Below are positions 1-9,865 of a stretch of 58,026 nt of DNA, piece after piece. Under the pieces are notes generated by a model, which ran no database searches, had not been told where the DNA came from, and saw nothing but the letters and a program-made list of their open reading frames with translations. How positions within the stretch are numbered: position 1 is the stretch's first letter; every line of letters begins with the position of its first letter. A program made the translations under genes and the position numbers. The DNA is from Comamonas sp. SCN 67-35 (GTDB taxonomy: Bacteria; Pseudomonadota; Gammaproteobacteria; Burkholderiales; Burkholderiaceae_C): assembly GCA_001725255.1 (NCBI GenBank), contig MEFV01000018.1:1-58026 (forward strand), written 5' to 3'.

Positions 1-233
1 ACCTTGCTGCCGGGCACCAGGTGGCCTGTGGCCAAAAGCTTGTCGATGGCGTCGGACGCGAGGATCACCACGTCGAATGCCTCACCGGCCGCCACGCGCT
101 TGGCGGCGTCCACACCGCCCACCGATTCGATGGCGGCCTGCGTGCCCGACTGCTGCGCAAAACCGGCCACCAGATCGGCCAGCACCTGGCGCGTGGCCAT
201 GGAAGAAATGCCTCGGATCACGGTCTGCGTCAT
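1..233 (-). CDS. ModA-like substrate-binding protein, N-terminal part only
   Basis: The gene starts at the ATG at 233 (reverse strand), has an AGGAGA ribosome binding site just upstream, and runs off the left edge, so only about 77 residues are visible. The protein begins MTQTVIRGISSMATRQVLAD and continues with a GGVDAAKRVAAGEAFDVVIL stretch. This resembles the first lobe of the molybdate-type (ModA-like, PBP type 2) binding protein family, where a small oxyanion or organic acid is bound. No signal peptide is visible at this start, so it could be a cytoplasmic or enzyme-associated ModA-like protein rather than a periplasmic one. The family assignment is moderately sure; the ligand is unknown. 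Confidence 0.6.
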   Translation of the reverse strand, partial: MTQTVIRGISSMATRQVLADLVAGFAQQSGTQAAIESVGGVDAAKRVAAGEAFDVVILASDAIDKLLATGHLVPGSK

Positions 234-280
234 GCGTTGTCTCCTGCCGGGCTGCGGGTGGCCCAGGCGGTGCGTGCAGT

Positions 281-288
281 TGTATACA
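281..288. promoter_or_regulatory. TGTATACA palindrome upstream of the ModA-like gene
   Basis: A perfect 8-bp palindrome (in context GTTGTATACATG) lies about 48 bases upstream of the ModA-like start codon. TGTATACA-type palindromes are typical operators of GntR-family (FCD) regulators, and the sequence also resembles a -10 element. The role is inferred from position only. Confidence 0.3.
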
Positions 289-387
289 TGCCGCCGATTG
301 TGGGCAGCGGCGGCCCAAACATGAAGGCGGCACCGGCACTACCAGATATATCATTCCGTGATCGTTGACCCACAGCTATTGCAATTT

Positions 388-426
388 GGGCCTGTTCACA
401 CTATTTTTGGTGGTGCAAACAGGCCC
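388..426 (-). terminator. Stem-loop downstream of xerD, possible terminator
   Basis: GGGCCTGTT (388-396) and AACAGGCCC (418-426) are perfect inverted copies with a 21-base loop, ending 7 bases downstream of the xerD stop codon. No T-run follows on either strand, so it is either a weak terminator or an RNA-stabilising hairpin. The rest of 234-432 shows no gene. Confidence 0.4.
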
Positions 427-432
427 TAAGCC

Positions 433-1341
433 TCACCCGCGCGGGTGGTGCCTGGCGTGCAGCTGCTTGAGGCGCTCACGCGCCACGTGGGTGTAGATCG
501 TCGTCGTGGAAATGTCCGCATGGCCCAGCAGCATCTGCACCACGCGCAAGTCGGCGCCGTGGTTGAGCAGGTGCGTGGCGAAGGCGTGGCGCAGCGTGTG
601 GGGCGACAGCGGCGCGGTGATGTCGGCGGCCGCCGCGTGTTTTTTCACCAGCATCCAGAACATCACGCGCGTCATTGCGCCGCCGCGCCGGGTCACGAAC
701 AGATCCTGCGTCTGCTGTCCGGCGAGGATGGCGCCGCGCGCATCGGCCAGATAGCGCTGCAGCCACTCGCACGCCACCTCGCCCATGGGCACGAGCCGCT
801 CCTTGCTGCCCTTGCCCAGCACCCGCACCACGCCCTCGGCCAGGCTGAGCTGGAACACCTTCAGACCCACGAGCTCGCTCACGCGCAGGCCGCTCGCGTA
901 CATGAGTTCGAGCATCGCCCGGTCGCGCAGGCCCAGGGGCCGGGCCACATCGGGCGCGGCCAGCAGGGCCTCGACCTGCGCCTGCGTGAGCGTGCCCGGC
1001 AGACGCGGGTGCTGGCGCGCGGCGAGCAGGCGCAGGGTCGGATCCGCCGCCACCATGCCTTCCTGCACGGCCCAGTGGTAAAAGCGCCGAAAGACCGTGA
1101 GCCGGCGATTGGCCGTGGTGGCTTTCGTGTGCTCGTGCCGCGCGTCGAAATAACCCCCGAGCAAGCCCTCATCCGCCTGCAGCAACCCGGCGCCCCGCCC
1201 AGCCAGCCATTGCGCCAGCGCGTTCAGGTCGCGCCGGTACGCCTGCAGCGTATTGGCCGCCAGGCCATCGCGCAGCCACGCGGCATCGGCAAATGCGTCA
1301 ACGAGCCGCGCATCGGGTTCGGAAATCAGGGAGGTGGCCAT
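433..1341 (-). CDS. xerD: Site-specific tyrosine recombinase XerD
   Basis: A 302-residue tyrosine recombinase that, with XerC, resolves chromosome dimers at dif under FtsK control. The N-terminal SAM-like core-binding domain spans about residues 10-95 and the catalytic domain about 115-295. All six catalytic residues are visible: Arg153 (GLRVSEL), Lys177 (GKGSKERLVP), His248 and Arg251 (HTLRHAFATHLL), His274 (LLGHADISTT) and the nucleophile Tyr283 (TIYTHV). The ATG at 1341 gives the usual XerD length of about 300; an in-frame TTG at 1401 would add 20 residues that do not look conserved. The gene is divergent from the TAXI-TRAP operon. XerC is the alternative, but overall length and motifs fit XerD better. 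Confidence 0.9.
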   Translation of the reverse strand: MATSLISEPDARLVDAFADAAWLRDGLAANTLQAYRRDLNALAQWLAGRGAGLLQADEGLLGGYFDARHEHTKATTANRRLTVFRRFYHWAVQEGMVAADPTLRLLAARQHPRLPGTLTQAQVEALLAAPDVARPLGLRDRAMLELMYASGLRVSELVGLKVFQLSLAEGVVRVLGKGSKERLVPMGEVACEWLQRYLADARGAILAGQQTQDLFVTRRGGAMTRVMFWMLVKKHAAAADITAPLSPHTLRHAFATHLLNHGADLRVVQMLLGHADISTTTIYTHVARERLKQLHARHHPRG

Positions 1342-1352
1342 GGCAGAAAGTC

Positions 1353-1370
1353 GGGATTCAGGGAAATCCC
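1353..1370. promoter_or_regulatory. Inverted repeat between xerD and the TRAP operon
   Basis: GGGATT (1353-1358) and AATCCC (1365-1370) form a 6-6 inverted repeat in the divergent control region, 12 bases upstream of the xerD start. A TATTCT sequence near 1418 could be a -10 element for the TRAP operon. Possible operator; support is positional only. Confidence 0.25.
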
Positions 1371-1459
1371 TGTCGCTCTTCGTCGCGATTTGATCGTCCA
1401 AACACCCGCTCTTGCGCTATTCTGCCTGCTCCCATCCAAACCATAAGGAGACACCCCCC

Positions 1460-2416
1460 ATGCGCTGGATACGCACGCTTTGCTACAGCCTCGGCCTGAG
1501 CGCCGCCTTCATGGCCCCAGGCGCCATGGCGCAACAGACTTTCATCAACGTGCTCACGGGCGGACAAAGCGGCGTGTACTACCCGCTGGGCGTATCGCTG
1601 GCGCAGATCTACGGCAAGTCCATCCCCAATGCCCGCGCCACGGCGCAGGTGACCAAGGCCTCGGCCGAGAACCTGAACCTGCTGCAGGCCGGCCGCGGCG
1701 AGATTGCCTTCACCCTGGGCGACGCGCTCTCGGACGCCTGGAAGGGTGACGCGGATGCGGGCTTCGCCAAGAAGCTGGACAAGCTGCGCGGCATCTCCGC
1801 CACCTACAACAACATCATCCAGATCGTCGCCAACGCCGATTCGGGCATCAAGACGCTGGCGGACCTCAAGGGCAAGCGCCTGTCGGTGGGCGCGGCGCGC
1901 TCCGGCACCGAACTCAACGCCCGTGCGATCCTCAAGGCCGCGGGCCTGACCTACCAGGATCTGGGCAAGGTCGAATACCTGCCGTTCGGCGAGTCGGTCG
2001 AACTCATCAAGAACCGCCAGCTCGATGCGACGCTGCAGTCCGCGGGCCTGGGCGTGGCCTCGATCCGCGACCTGGCCACGTCGGTCAAGATCGTGGTCGT
2101 GCCGGTGCCCGCCGACGTGGTCGCCAAGGTCGGCGATCCGGCCTACCAGCCCACGGTGATCCCCGCCAACACCTACACCGGCCAGACCGAGGACGTGGCC
2201 ACGGCCGCGATTCCGAACTTCCTCGTCTCGCACTCGGGCGTGTCCGACGAACTCGCCTACCAGATGGCCAAGCAGCTCTATGCCAATCTCGATACGCTGT
2301 ACGCCGCGCACAACGCCGCCAAGGCCATCAAGCTGGAAAACGCCGTGAAGGGCATGCCGGTGCCCCTGCACCCCGGGGCCGAACGCTTCTACAAGGAAGT
2401 CGGCGTCATCAAGTAA
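1460..2416 (+). CDS. TAXI-family TRAP transporter solute-binding protein
   Basis: A 318-residue periplasmic binding protein of the TAXI type, which hands a ligand (in known cases a dicarboxylate or amino acid such as glutamate) to the fused TRAP permease encoded next. The start is the ATG at 1460, preceded by AAGGAG. It opens a signal peptide (MRWIRTLCYSLGLSAAF, cleavage near GAMAQQ). The mature N-terminus carries the family hallmark FINVLTGGQSGVYYPLG, followed by TKASAENLNLLQAGRGEIAF. It is the first gene of a four-gene operon and is separated from the permease gene by a terminator-like hairpin, which fits higher expression of the binding protein. The ligand cannot be read from sequence. Confidence 0.9.
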   Translation: MRWIRTLCYSLGLSAAFMAPGAMAQQTFINVLTGGQSGVYYPLGVSLAQIYGKSIPNARATAQVTKASAENLNLLQAGRGEIAFTLGDALSDAWKGDADAGFAKKLDKLRGISATYNNIIQIVANADSGIKTLADLKGKRLSVGAARSGTELNARAILKAAGLTYQDLGKVEYLPFGESVELIKNRQLDATLQSAGLGVASIRDLATSVKIVVVPVPADVVAKVGDPAYQPTVIPANTYTGQTEDVATAAIPNFLVSHSGVSDELAYQMAKQLYANLDTLYAAHNAAKAIKLENAVKGMPVPLHPGAERFYKEVGVIK

Positions 2417-2436
2417 GCAGGCATCCATCCGTCACA

Positions 2437-2458
2437 GCCCCCGCCCGGGGGCTTTTTT
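2437..2458 (+). terminator. Intrinsic terminator inside the TRAP operon
   Basis: GCCCCC (2437-2442), loop GCCC, GGGGGC (2447-2452), then six Ts (2453-2458): a textbook rho-independent terminator. It sits 20 bases after the binding-protein stop and 16 bases before the permease start. It probably acts as a partial terminator that lowers permease relative to binding-protein expression. Confidence 0.8.
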
Positions 2459-2474
2459 GAGGCTGGGAAATTCC

Positions 2475-4513
<2,039 letters not shown>

Positions 4514-4514
<1 letters not shown>

Positions 4515-4912
4515 TGCTCGGCATCTGCCTTGCGCTGGCCGCGGCCACGAGCGCCACGCCCGTGTTCGTGCCCGCCACGCATTTCACGCTGGCATGGACG
4601 CATTCCATCGAGAAGCAGCGCTGGGAAGAAGACTACGCCGTGCTGCCGGGTCAGCCGCCCCGGCTGCAGGCCCTGGCCGCGCGCATCCGCGGCTCGGGCG
4701 CGGGCATGGAGCCACCCGATGACGCAGTGTTCGTGGACGGCTGGTACGTCTACCACCCGGCCACCTGGCCGACAACGCCGCTGCGCCTCACGCGTTCGGA
4801 ATTCACGGCGGACTTCGACCTGTGCATCGACGGGCAGTGCAGCACCATGGCCCATGAGCTGCCGTCGGATCACGGCATCACGCTGCTCTCGCCCTGCACC
4901 CGTCCCCAATGA
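4514..4912 (+). CDS. DUF1850 domain protein linked to the TAXI-TRAP transporter
   Basis: A 132-residue protein with a hydrophobic start (MLGICLALAAATSAT) that may be a signal peptide or anchor. The body matches the DUF1850 pattern: FTLAWTHSIEKQRWEEDY, IRGSGAGMEPPDDA, and a closing CIDGQCS. DUF1850 proteins are regularly encoded beside TAXI-type TRAP genes, but their biochemical role is not known; a periplasmic accessory function is plausible. The ATG overlaps the permease stop (TAATG) and the stop overlaps the AEC gene start by 4 bases, so the three genes are translationally coupled. Confidence 0.8.
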
Positions 4913-5814
4913 ACATCGCCGCGCTGCTGCTGCCGGATTTCTCGCTGATCCTGGCGGGCTGGCTCATCTGCCGCTTCACGCCGCTCGATCGCGGCGTCTG
5001 GCATCCGCTGGAACGGCTGGTGTACTACCTGCTCTTTCCCATCCTGCTTTTTCTCTCCATCGTCAAAACCCCGATCCACGTGGGCGAGGCCGCGAGTCTC
5101 ATGGTGGGCGGGCTGCTGCTGAGCTGCGGCGGCATTGCGCTGTCGTGGGCGCTGCCGCACCTGCCGGGGCTGGCACGCCACATCGACGCGCGCGACCACG
5201 CGGGCGCGGCGCAGGTGGCGTTTCGCTTCAATTCCTACATCGCGCTGGCGCTCGCCGCGCGCGTCGCCGGGGAAGCGGGCTCGCAGGCCGTGGCCATCCT
5301 GATCGGCGTGTGCGTGCCGCTGATCAACGTGGCCGCGGTCTGGCCCATGGCACGGCACAACGAAAGCCACGTGCTGCGCGAACTGGCGCGCAATCCGCTC
5401 ATCATCGCCACCGTCTCGGGCCTGGCGTTCAACCTCGCGGGGCTCACGCTGCCCGCGTGGCTGGTGCCGTCGCTGCAGCGCGTGGGCGCGACCGCCGTGC
5501 CGCTGGGCCTGATGGCCGTGGGCGCGGGCATGCAGTGGGGACAGCTGCAGACCAGCCGCCTGCTTACCGCCGGAGTGCTGACCATCCGCCACGTGCTGAT
5601 GCCGCTGTGGGCCTGGGTGCTGGCGCGGCTGATCGGGCTCGAACCAACGCAGGCCACGGTGCTGATCGCCTTCGCCGCGCTGCCCACGGCATCGAGCTGC
5701 TACGTGCTGGCGGTGGAGATGGGCTACCGCGGCCCCTATGTGGCCGGGTTGATCACGCTGTCGCACATCGTGGCGCTCGCGAGCCTGCCGCTGGCGCTGG
5801 GCCTGCTCTCCTGA
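4909..5814 (+). CDS. AEC-family (auxin efflux carrier type) transporter
   Basis: A 301-residue membrane protein with about ten hydrophobic segments. The AEC/PIN-like family signature is visible in the start (LLLPDFSLILAGWLICR), the first repeat (LVYYLLFPILLFLSI) and the second repeat (LGLMAVGAGMQWGQL, LPTASSCYVLAVEMGY). Bacterial AEC proteins move small carboxylates such as malate or malonate. The start overlaps the DUF1850 stop (ATGA), so it belongs to the TRAP operon. Its presence suggests that the same or a related organic acid is also exported or exchanged, but the substrate is not readable from sequence. Confidence 0.85.
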   Translation: MNIAALLLPDFSLILAGWLICRFTPLDRGVWHPLERLVYYLLFPILLFLSIVKTPIHVGEAASLMVGGLLLSCGGIALSWALPHLPGLARHIDARDHAGAAQVAFRFNSYIALALAARVAGEAGSQAVAILIGVCVPLINVAAVWPMARHNESHVLRELARNPLIIATVSGLAFNLAGLTLPAWLVPSLQRVGATAVPLGLMAVGAGMQWGQLQTSRLLTAGVLTIRHVLMPLWAWVLARLIGLEPTQATVLIAFAALPTASSCYVLAVEMGYRGPYVAGLITLSHIVALASLPLALGLLS

Positions 5815-5825
5815 AACGGGAGCCG

Positions 5826-5854
5826 GCTGCGCTTGTCTGGCAAGCGTTCAGGCC
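5826..5854 (+). repeat. Palindromic element between AEC and queG genes
   Basis: CGCTTG (5830-5835), loop TCTGG, CAAGCG (5841-5846) is a perfect hairpin followed by TTCAGGCCGG. It overlaps the queG stop and follows the AEC stop by 11 bases, so it may terminate both converging genes. Core and tail (GCGCTTG...AGGCC) resemble the 37-nt repeat family described at 35143, 38515 and 48505, one base shorter and degenerate at its left end. Confidence 0.4.
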
Positions 5855-6930
5855 GGATTTTGTTCCAAAGCCCAGACGACGTGCTCGTGCACGAGTTCGC
5901 TGGGGAAATCGAGTCGCGCACGCAAGACCGCGCGGATTTTTTCGGCCTCTTCGCCGCTGGCCTGGCGCAGCGCATTGCCCAGCGCCACGGCCACGTTGCG
6001 CAGCCAGCGTTCGTGGTTGATGCGCCGGATCGGGCCGCCCTCGGTGCGCTTGAGGAAGGTCTGTTCGTCCCACGCGAACAGGTCCACGAGCTGCTGGCCC
6101 ACGAGCGGCGAGCGTTCGTCGAAATCGGGAATCTCGGTCTTCTGCGCGTACTTGTTCCAGGGGCAGATGGTCTGGCAGTCGTCGCAGCCGTAGATGTGGT
6201 TGCCCATGAGCGCGCGCAGCTCCACCGGGATCGCGCCCTTGTTCTCTATCGTGAGGTAGGAGATGCAGCGGCGCGCATCGACCACGCCGGGCGCGATGAT
6301 CGCCTGCGTCGGACAGACGTCAATGCAGGCGGTGCAGGTGCCGCAGTGGTCCGCCACCGCCGCGGTGGGCGCGAGATCGAAGTCCACGTAGATTTCACCG
6401 AGGAAGAACATCGAGCCCGCATCGCGCGAGAGGATCAGCGAGTGCTTGCCCTGCCAGCCCTCGCCGCTGCGCCGCGCCAGCTCCTTTTCGAGCACCGGTG
6501 CGGAATCGGAGAAGGCGCGGTGGCCAAACGGGCCGACGACCTCGGCGATGCGCTCGCACAGCTTGTTCAGGCGAGAGCGCACCACCTTGTGATAGTCCCG
6601 CCCCCGGGCGTAGAGCGAGACCACGCCCTCGCCCGGGCGGCCCAGGCGGGTGCGCTCGCTCGCGGCCCAATCATCGGGGGTGTCATGCGGCAGATAGGGC
6701 ATGCGCGCGGTGATCACGCTCAGCGTGCCCGGCAGCAGCTCGGCCGGTCGGGCGCGCTTGAGGCCATGCTGCTCCATGTAATGCAGACCGCCGTGGTAGC
6801 CCTTGGCCAGCCAGTCGAGAAACCCCGGCTCGGCCGACGACAGATCCACGCCCGAAACGCCGATTTGGGAGAATCCCAACTCCCGCGACCAGTCGCGGAT
6901 CTGCGCCATCAGTTGATCACTGTCCACCAT
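5848..6930 (-). CDS. queG: Epoxyqueuosine reductase QueG
   Basis: A 360-residue cobalamin-dependent iron-sulfur enzyme that reduces epoxyqueuosine to queuosine in tRNA, the last step of queuosine synthesis. Two [4Fe-4S] ligand sets are visible: CGTCTACIDVCP (about residues 190-200) and YGCDDCQTICPWN (about 248-260). The DUF1730-type N-terminal part carries LYARGRDYHKVVR and FSDSAPVLEKELA, the latter holding the conserved acidic residue. The ATG at 6930 (MVDSDQLMAQIRDW) starts where family members start. The gene is divergent from tsaE with only 15 bases between the start codons. queG near tsaE and an amidase gene is also the E. coli arrangement. Confidence 0.95.
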   Translation of the reverse strand: MVDSDQLMAQIRDWSRELGFSQIGVSGVDLSSAEPGFLDWLAKGYHGGLHYMEQHGLKRARPAELLPGTLSVITARMPYLPHDTPDDWAASERTRLGRPGEGVVSLYARGRDYHKVVRSRLNKLCERIAEVVGPFGHRAFSDSAPVLEKELARRSGEGWQGKHSLILSRDAGSMFFLGEIYVDFDLAPTAAVADHCGTCTACIDVCPTQAIIAPGVVDARRCISYLTIENKGAIPVELRALMGNHIYGCDDCQTICPWNKYAQKTEIPDFDERSPLVGQQLVDLFAWDEQTFLKRTEGGPIRRINHERWLRNVAVALGNALRQASGEEAEKIRAVLRARLDFPSELVHEHVVWALEQNPA

Positions 6931-6945
6931 CCCACGATTGTAGAA

Positions 6946-7449
6946 ATGCCCGATTTGCCTGCCGGAGAACGCCCATTGGAGCTGCATTGGCACTCCGAAG
7001 CCGATACCGAGCGCTTCGCCCGGCAACTGGCACAGGCGCCGCAGCTGGCCCACGCGTTCATCGCGCTGCACGGCGACCTGGGCGCGGGCAAGACCACGCT
7101 GGTGCGCCACCTGCTGCGCGCGCTGGGCGTCACGGGCCGTATCAAAAGCCCGACCTACGCCGTGGTCGAGCCCTATCAGATCGGGGACCTCGCCATCTGG
7201 CATTTCGACTTCTACCGCTTCAGCGATCCACGCGAGTGGGAGGATGCCGGGCTGCGCGATATTTTCGCCAGCCCCGGCCTGAAGCTGGTGGAATGGCCGC
7301 AGAACGCCCAAAAGTGTTTGCCTGATGCAGATTTGAAGGTTGAAATTCAGGTAAAGGATGACGAAAATAGGCGCGTCACTCTGCGCGCCGGCTCGCCACT
7401 GGGCAGCACGCTGCTGAGTGCGCTGGCTCATTCATGTCCGAATACCTGA
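6946..7449 (+). CDS. tsaE: tRNA threonylcarbamoyladenosine biosynthesis ATPase TsaE
   Basis: A 167-residue P-loop ATPase of the TsaE (YjeE) family, partner of TsaB and TsaD in making the t6A37 modification of ANN-decoding tRNAs. The Walker A loop is GDLGAGKTT (residues 43-51). Downstream family motifs are IKSPTYAVVEPY, WHFDFYRFSDPREWEDAGL and LVEWPQNA. The start ATG at 6946 lies 15 bases from the divergent queG start, and no obvious Shine-Dalgarno sequence fits in between. The stop lies 16 bases inside the amiC frame, so the two genes are coupled. Confidence 0.93.
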   Translation: MPDLPAGERPLELHWHSEADTERFARQLAQAPQLAHAFIALHGDLGAGKTTLVRHLLRALGVTGRIKSPTYAVVEPYQIGDLAIWHFDFYRFSDPREWEDAGLRDIFASPGLKLVEWPQNAQKCLPDADLKVEIQVKDDENRRVTLRAGSPLGSTLLSALAHSCPNT

Positions 7450-8852
7450 GTTCATCGCCGCTGCACCGCCGCACCCTGCTGCAGGCGGGCTCGCTCGCGC
7501 TGCTGCTGGGCACGCAGCAGATCGCGCGCGGGGCCTCCATCGTGGCCGTGCGTATCTGGCCCGCGCAGGACTATTCGCGCGTCACGATCGAATCGGACAC
7601 GCCGCTCGCCACCAAACAGTCCTTCGTGCCCGAGCCGCCGCGCCTGGCCGTGGACATCGAAGGCATGGACCTGAACCCGCAGCTGCGCGAACTGGTGGGC
7701 AAGGTCAGGCCGGACGACCCCAACATCGCCTCCATTCGCGTGGGCCAATACCAGCCGGGCGTGGTGCGCCTGGTGCTCGACCTCAAGCGCGAGGCGCGTC
7801 CGCAGGTGTTTTCGCTGGCGCCGGTGGCCGCCTACCGCAACCGCCTGGTGCTGGATCTGTACCCGGCGGCGCCGCCCGACCCGCTGGCCGCCCTGATCGC
7901 CGAGCGCGCGGGCGGGCCATCGGGCCCTGCGCCTGCCCCCGCCCCCGCTGCGCACGCGAGCATGCAGGACCCGCTGGAGGCGCTCATCAACCGTCGCCTG
8001 CAGACGACGGACACCCCCACCCAGCCCGAGCCGCCCGTCCCTCCCAAGACCGCCGTGGCACAAGCGCCGGAGCCGCCCGCCACGCCAGCTCCGTCGGACC
8101 CGCCGCGCCCCTCCGTCCACCGCGGCACCGACCGCATCATCATCGTCGCGCTCGATCCGGGCCACGGCGGCGAGGACCCGGGTGCCACCGGCCCCCAGGG
8201 CACGCACGAAAAGGACGTGGTGCTCAAAGTGGCCCACCTGCTGCGCGATCGCATCAACGCCACTCGCATCGACGGCAACCCCATGCGCGCCTACATGACG
8301 CGCGATGCCGACTTCTTCGTGCCCCTGGCCACGCGCGTGGCCAAGGCGCGGCGCGTGCAGGCCGATCTCTTCGTCTCCATCCACGCCGACGCGTTCAGCA
8401 ACCCCGACGCACGCGGCGCGAGCGTCTTCGCGCTGAGCCAGAGCGGCGCCTCCAGCTCGGCCGCACGCTGGCTTGCCAGCAAGGAAAACGAGGCCGACCT
8501 GATCGGCGGCGTGAATGTGGGCGTGCAGGACCAGCACGTGCAGCGCGCCATGCTCGACATGAGCACCACCGCGCAGATCAACGACAGCCTCAAGCTCGGC
8601 GGCGTGCTGCTGGGTGAGATCGGCGCCATGGCCAAATTGCACAAGGCGCACGTGGAGCAGGCCGGTTTTGCCGTGCTCAAGGCGCCGGACATTCCCAGCG
8701 TGCTGGTGGAAACCGCGTTCATCAGCAACCCGGAAGAAGAAGCGCGCCTGCGCTCGAGTGCCTACCAGCAGCAGCTGGCGGATGCGCTGATGCGCGGCAT
8801 CGTGCGCTATTTCGCCAAGAACCCGCCGCTGGCGCGCAGCCGCGCGGTGTAG
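7434..8852 (+). CDS. amiC: N-acetylmuramoyl-L-alanine amidase, AmiC type
   Basis: A 472-residue periplasmic zinc amidase that cuts the stem peptide from murein at division. It starts with a Tat-like signal (HRRTLLQAG, then a hydrophobic stretch to about residue 33), as AmiC/AmiA proteins do. An AMIN domain covers about 35-140, then a Pro/Ala-rich linker (about 155-235), then the Amidase_3 catalytic domain. In that domain LDPGHGGEDPGA supplies the first zinc His, HEKDVVL the Glu, FVSIHADAF the second His, and VLVETAFISNPEEE the catalytic Glu. The start overlaps tsaE by 16 bases. In E. coli the matching gene order continues into mutL; here mutL lies 12.8 kb away. Confidence 0.92.
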   Translation: MSEYLSSSPLHRRTLLQAGSLALLLGTQQIARGASIVAVRIWPAQDYSRVTIESDTPLATKQSFVPEPPRLAVDIEGMDLNPQLRELVGKVRPDDPNIASIRVGQYQPGVVRLVLDLKREARPQVFSLAPVAAYRNRLVLDLYPAAPPDPLAALIAERAGGPSGPAPAPAPAAHASMQDPLEALINRRLQTTDTPTQPEPPVPPKTAVAQAPEPPATPAPSDPPRPSVHRGTDRIIIVALDPGHGGEDPGATGPQGTHEKDVVLKVAHLLRDRINATRIDGNPMRAYMTRDADFFVPLATRVAKARRVQADLFVSIHADAFSNPDARGASVFALSQSGASSSAARWLASKENEADLIGGVNVGVQDQHVQRAMLDMSTTAQINDSLKLGGVLLGEIGAMAKLHKAHVEQAGFAVLKAPDIPSVLVETAFISNPEEEARLRSSAYQQQLADALMRGIVRYFAKNPPLARSRAV

Positions 8853-8876
8853 CGGGCGCCGCAACGGCCACCCGGC

Positions 8877-9782
8877 CTATTCGCCCGCGTGCGTCGCGGC
8901 CTGCGCCATCCACTGGCGCGGCGACATCCCGACCTTGGCCGCAAAGGCACGCGACAGCGCCGACGGATTGGCGTACCCAAGCTCGTCGGCCAGCAGCTTG
9001 ACCGGCTGGCCCTCGCGCAGCCGGCTTTGCGCCAGCGCCATGCGCCAGTCGCTCAAATAATCAGCCGGCGTCTGGCCGACCACGTCGCGGAAAGTGTTGG
9101 CGAACGCGGTGCGAGACATGCCGGCATGCCGGGCCATGCGCTCCAGCGGCCAGGGCTCGCCCGGGGCATCGTGCATGGCCACCAGCGCACGCGCCAGCCG
9201 CCGATCCGACAACCCAGTGATGAAGCCGGGGCGCACGCCGGCCTCCCGCGGATGATCCAACAGCCAGCGCAGGAGCTGGATCACCACCACCTCGAAGAGC
9301 CGGTCGGCCAGCACGCGCTGGCCGCAGCGCACCCGGTCGGTCTCGGCGAACAGCAGCTCCAGTGCCAGGTCCAGGCCCGAGACACGCGCCAGCGGCAGGG
9401 CGATCAATGCCGGCAGCGCCCGGGCAAGCGGGTTGTACGCGCCCCCATCGAAAAGCAGCCGCGCGCAGGTGAAATCCGACTCCTGCACCGGCGGGTTGTG
9501 GAAGCGGTGAGTGAACGGCCGCGGATACAGCAGCAGCGCGGGCTCGTCGAAACGCATCGACCGCGGCACGTCGCCGCGCGTGCCCGGATGGCTCACCTCC
9601 AGGGAGCCACGGCGCAGCAGATGCAGGTAGCCGTGCCCCTCGCGAGCATCGAAGTGACTGAGCCCACACAGCGCACCGGCGTGGTGCAACTGAGCCCGCA
9701 CCCGGAAGCGCTCGAGCACACCCGACAGACGGTCCAGGTCAACAGGAGGACTGATCTGTCTCTGATCTGTATTAATTGGCAT
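8877..9782 (-). CDS. AraC-family transcriptional regulator
   Basis: A 301-residue regulator with an N-terminal cupin-like sensing half (about 20-180; SHPGTRGDVPRSMRFDEPAL, LLYPRPFTHRFHN) and a C-terminal AraC/XylS double helix-turn-helix (about 195-298). The helix-turn-helix motifs are MARHAGMSRTAFANTFRDVV and LADELGYANPSALSRAFAAK, ending in the usual SPRQW. The N-terminal half looks like the AraC_binding/cupin_6 type found in regulators of oxidative or aromatic stress genes. It is divergent from the secreted protein/AhpD-like/cupin cassette, which it probably controls. Inducer unknown. Confidence 0.85.
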   Translation of the reverse strand: MPINTDQRQISPPVDLDRLSGVLERFRVRAQLHHAGALCGLSHFDAREGHGYLHLLRRGSLEVSHPGTRGDVPRSMRFDEPALLLYPRPFTHRFHNPPVQESDFTCARLLFDGGAYNPLARALPALIALPLARVSGLDLALELLFAETDRVRCGQRVLADRLFEVVVIQLLRWLLDHPREAGVRPGFITGLSDRRLARALVAMHDAPGEPWPLERMARHAGMSRTAFANTFRDVVGQTPADYLSDWRMALAQSRLREGQPVKLLADELGYANPSALSRAFAAKVGMSPRQWMAQAATHAGE

Positions 9783-9814
9783 GTATGGAATATTTAATGG
9801 TTCTTATCATACAT
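9781..9814. promoter_or_regulatory. Inverted repeat ATGTATG-N20-CATACAT in the AraC divergent region
   Basis: ATGTATG (9781-9787) and CATACAT (9808-9814) are perfect inverted copies with an A/T-rich 20-base spacer, overlapping the start codon of the AraC-type gene. Position and symmetry suggest the regulator's own operator. The remaining 50 bases before the next gene contain GGAAAGGG (9853-9860), the likely ribosome binding site for 9866. Confidence 0.4.
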
Positions 9815-9865
9815 TCTTCACCTCCATACTGCCCCCTTCCAAGCACTTCCCCGGAAAGGGCAGAC

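Noticed and set aside
5848..7431. queG frame extending through tsaE to 7431 as one long protein
   Set aside because: Family QueG proteins start at MVDSDQ (6930); the extension is antisense to the conserved TsaE.
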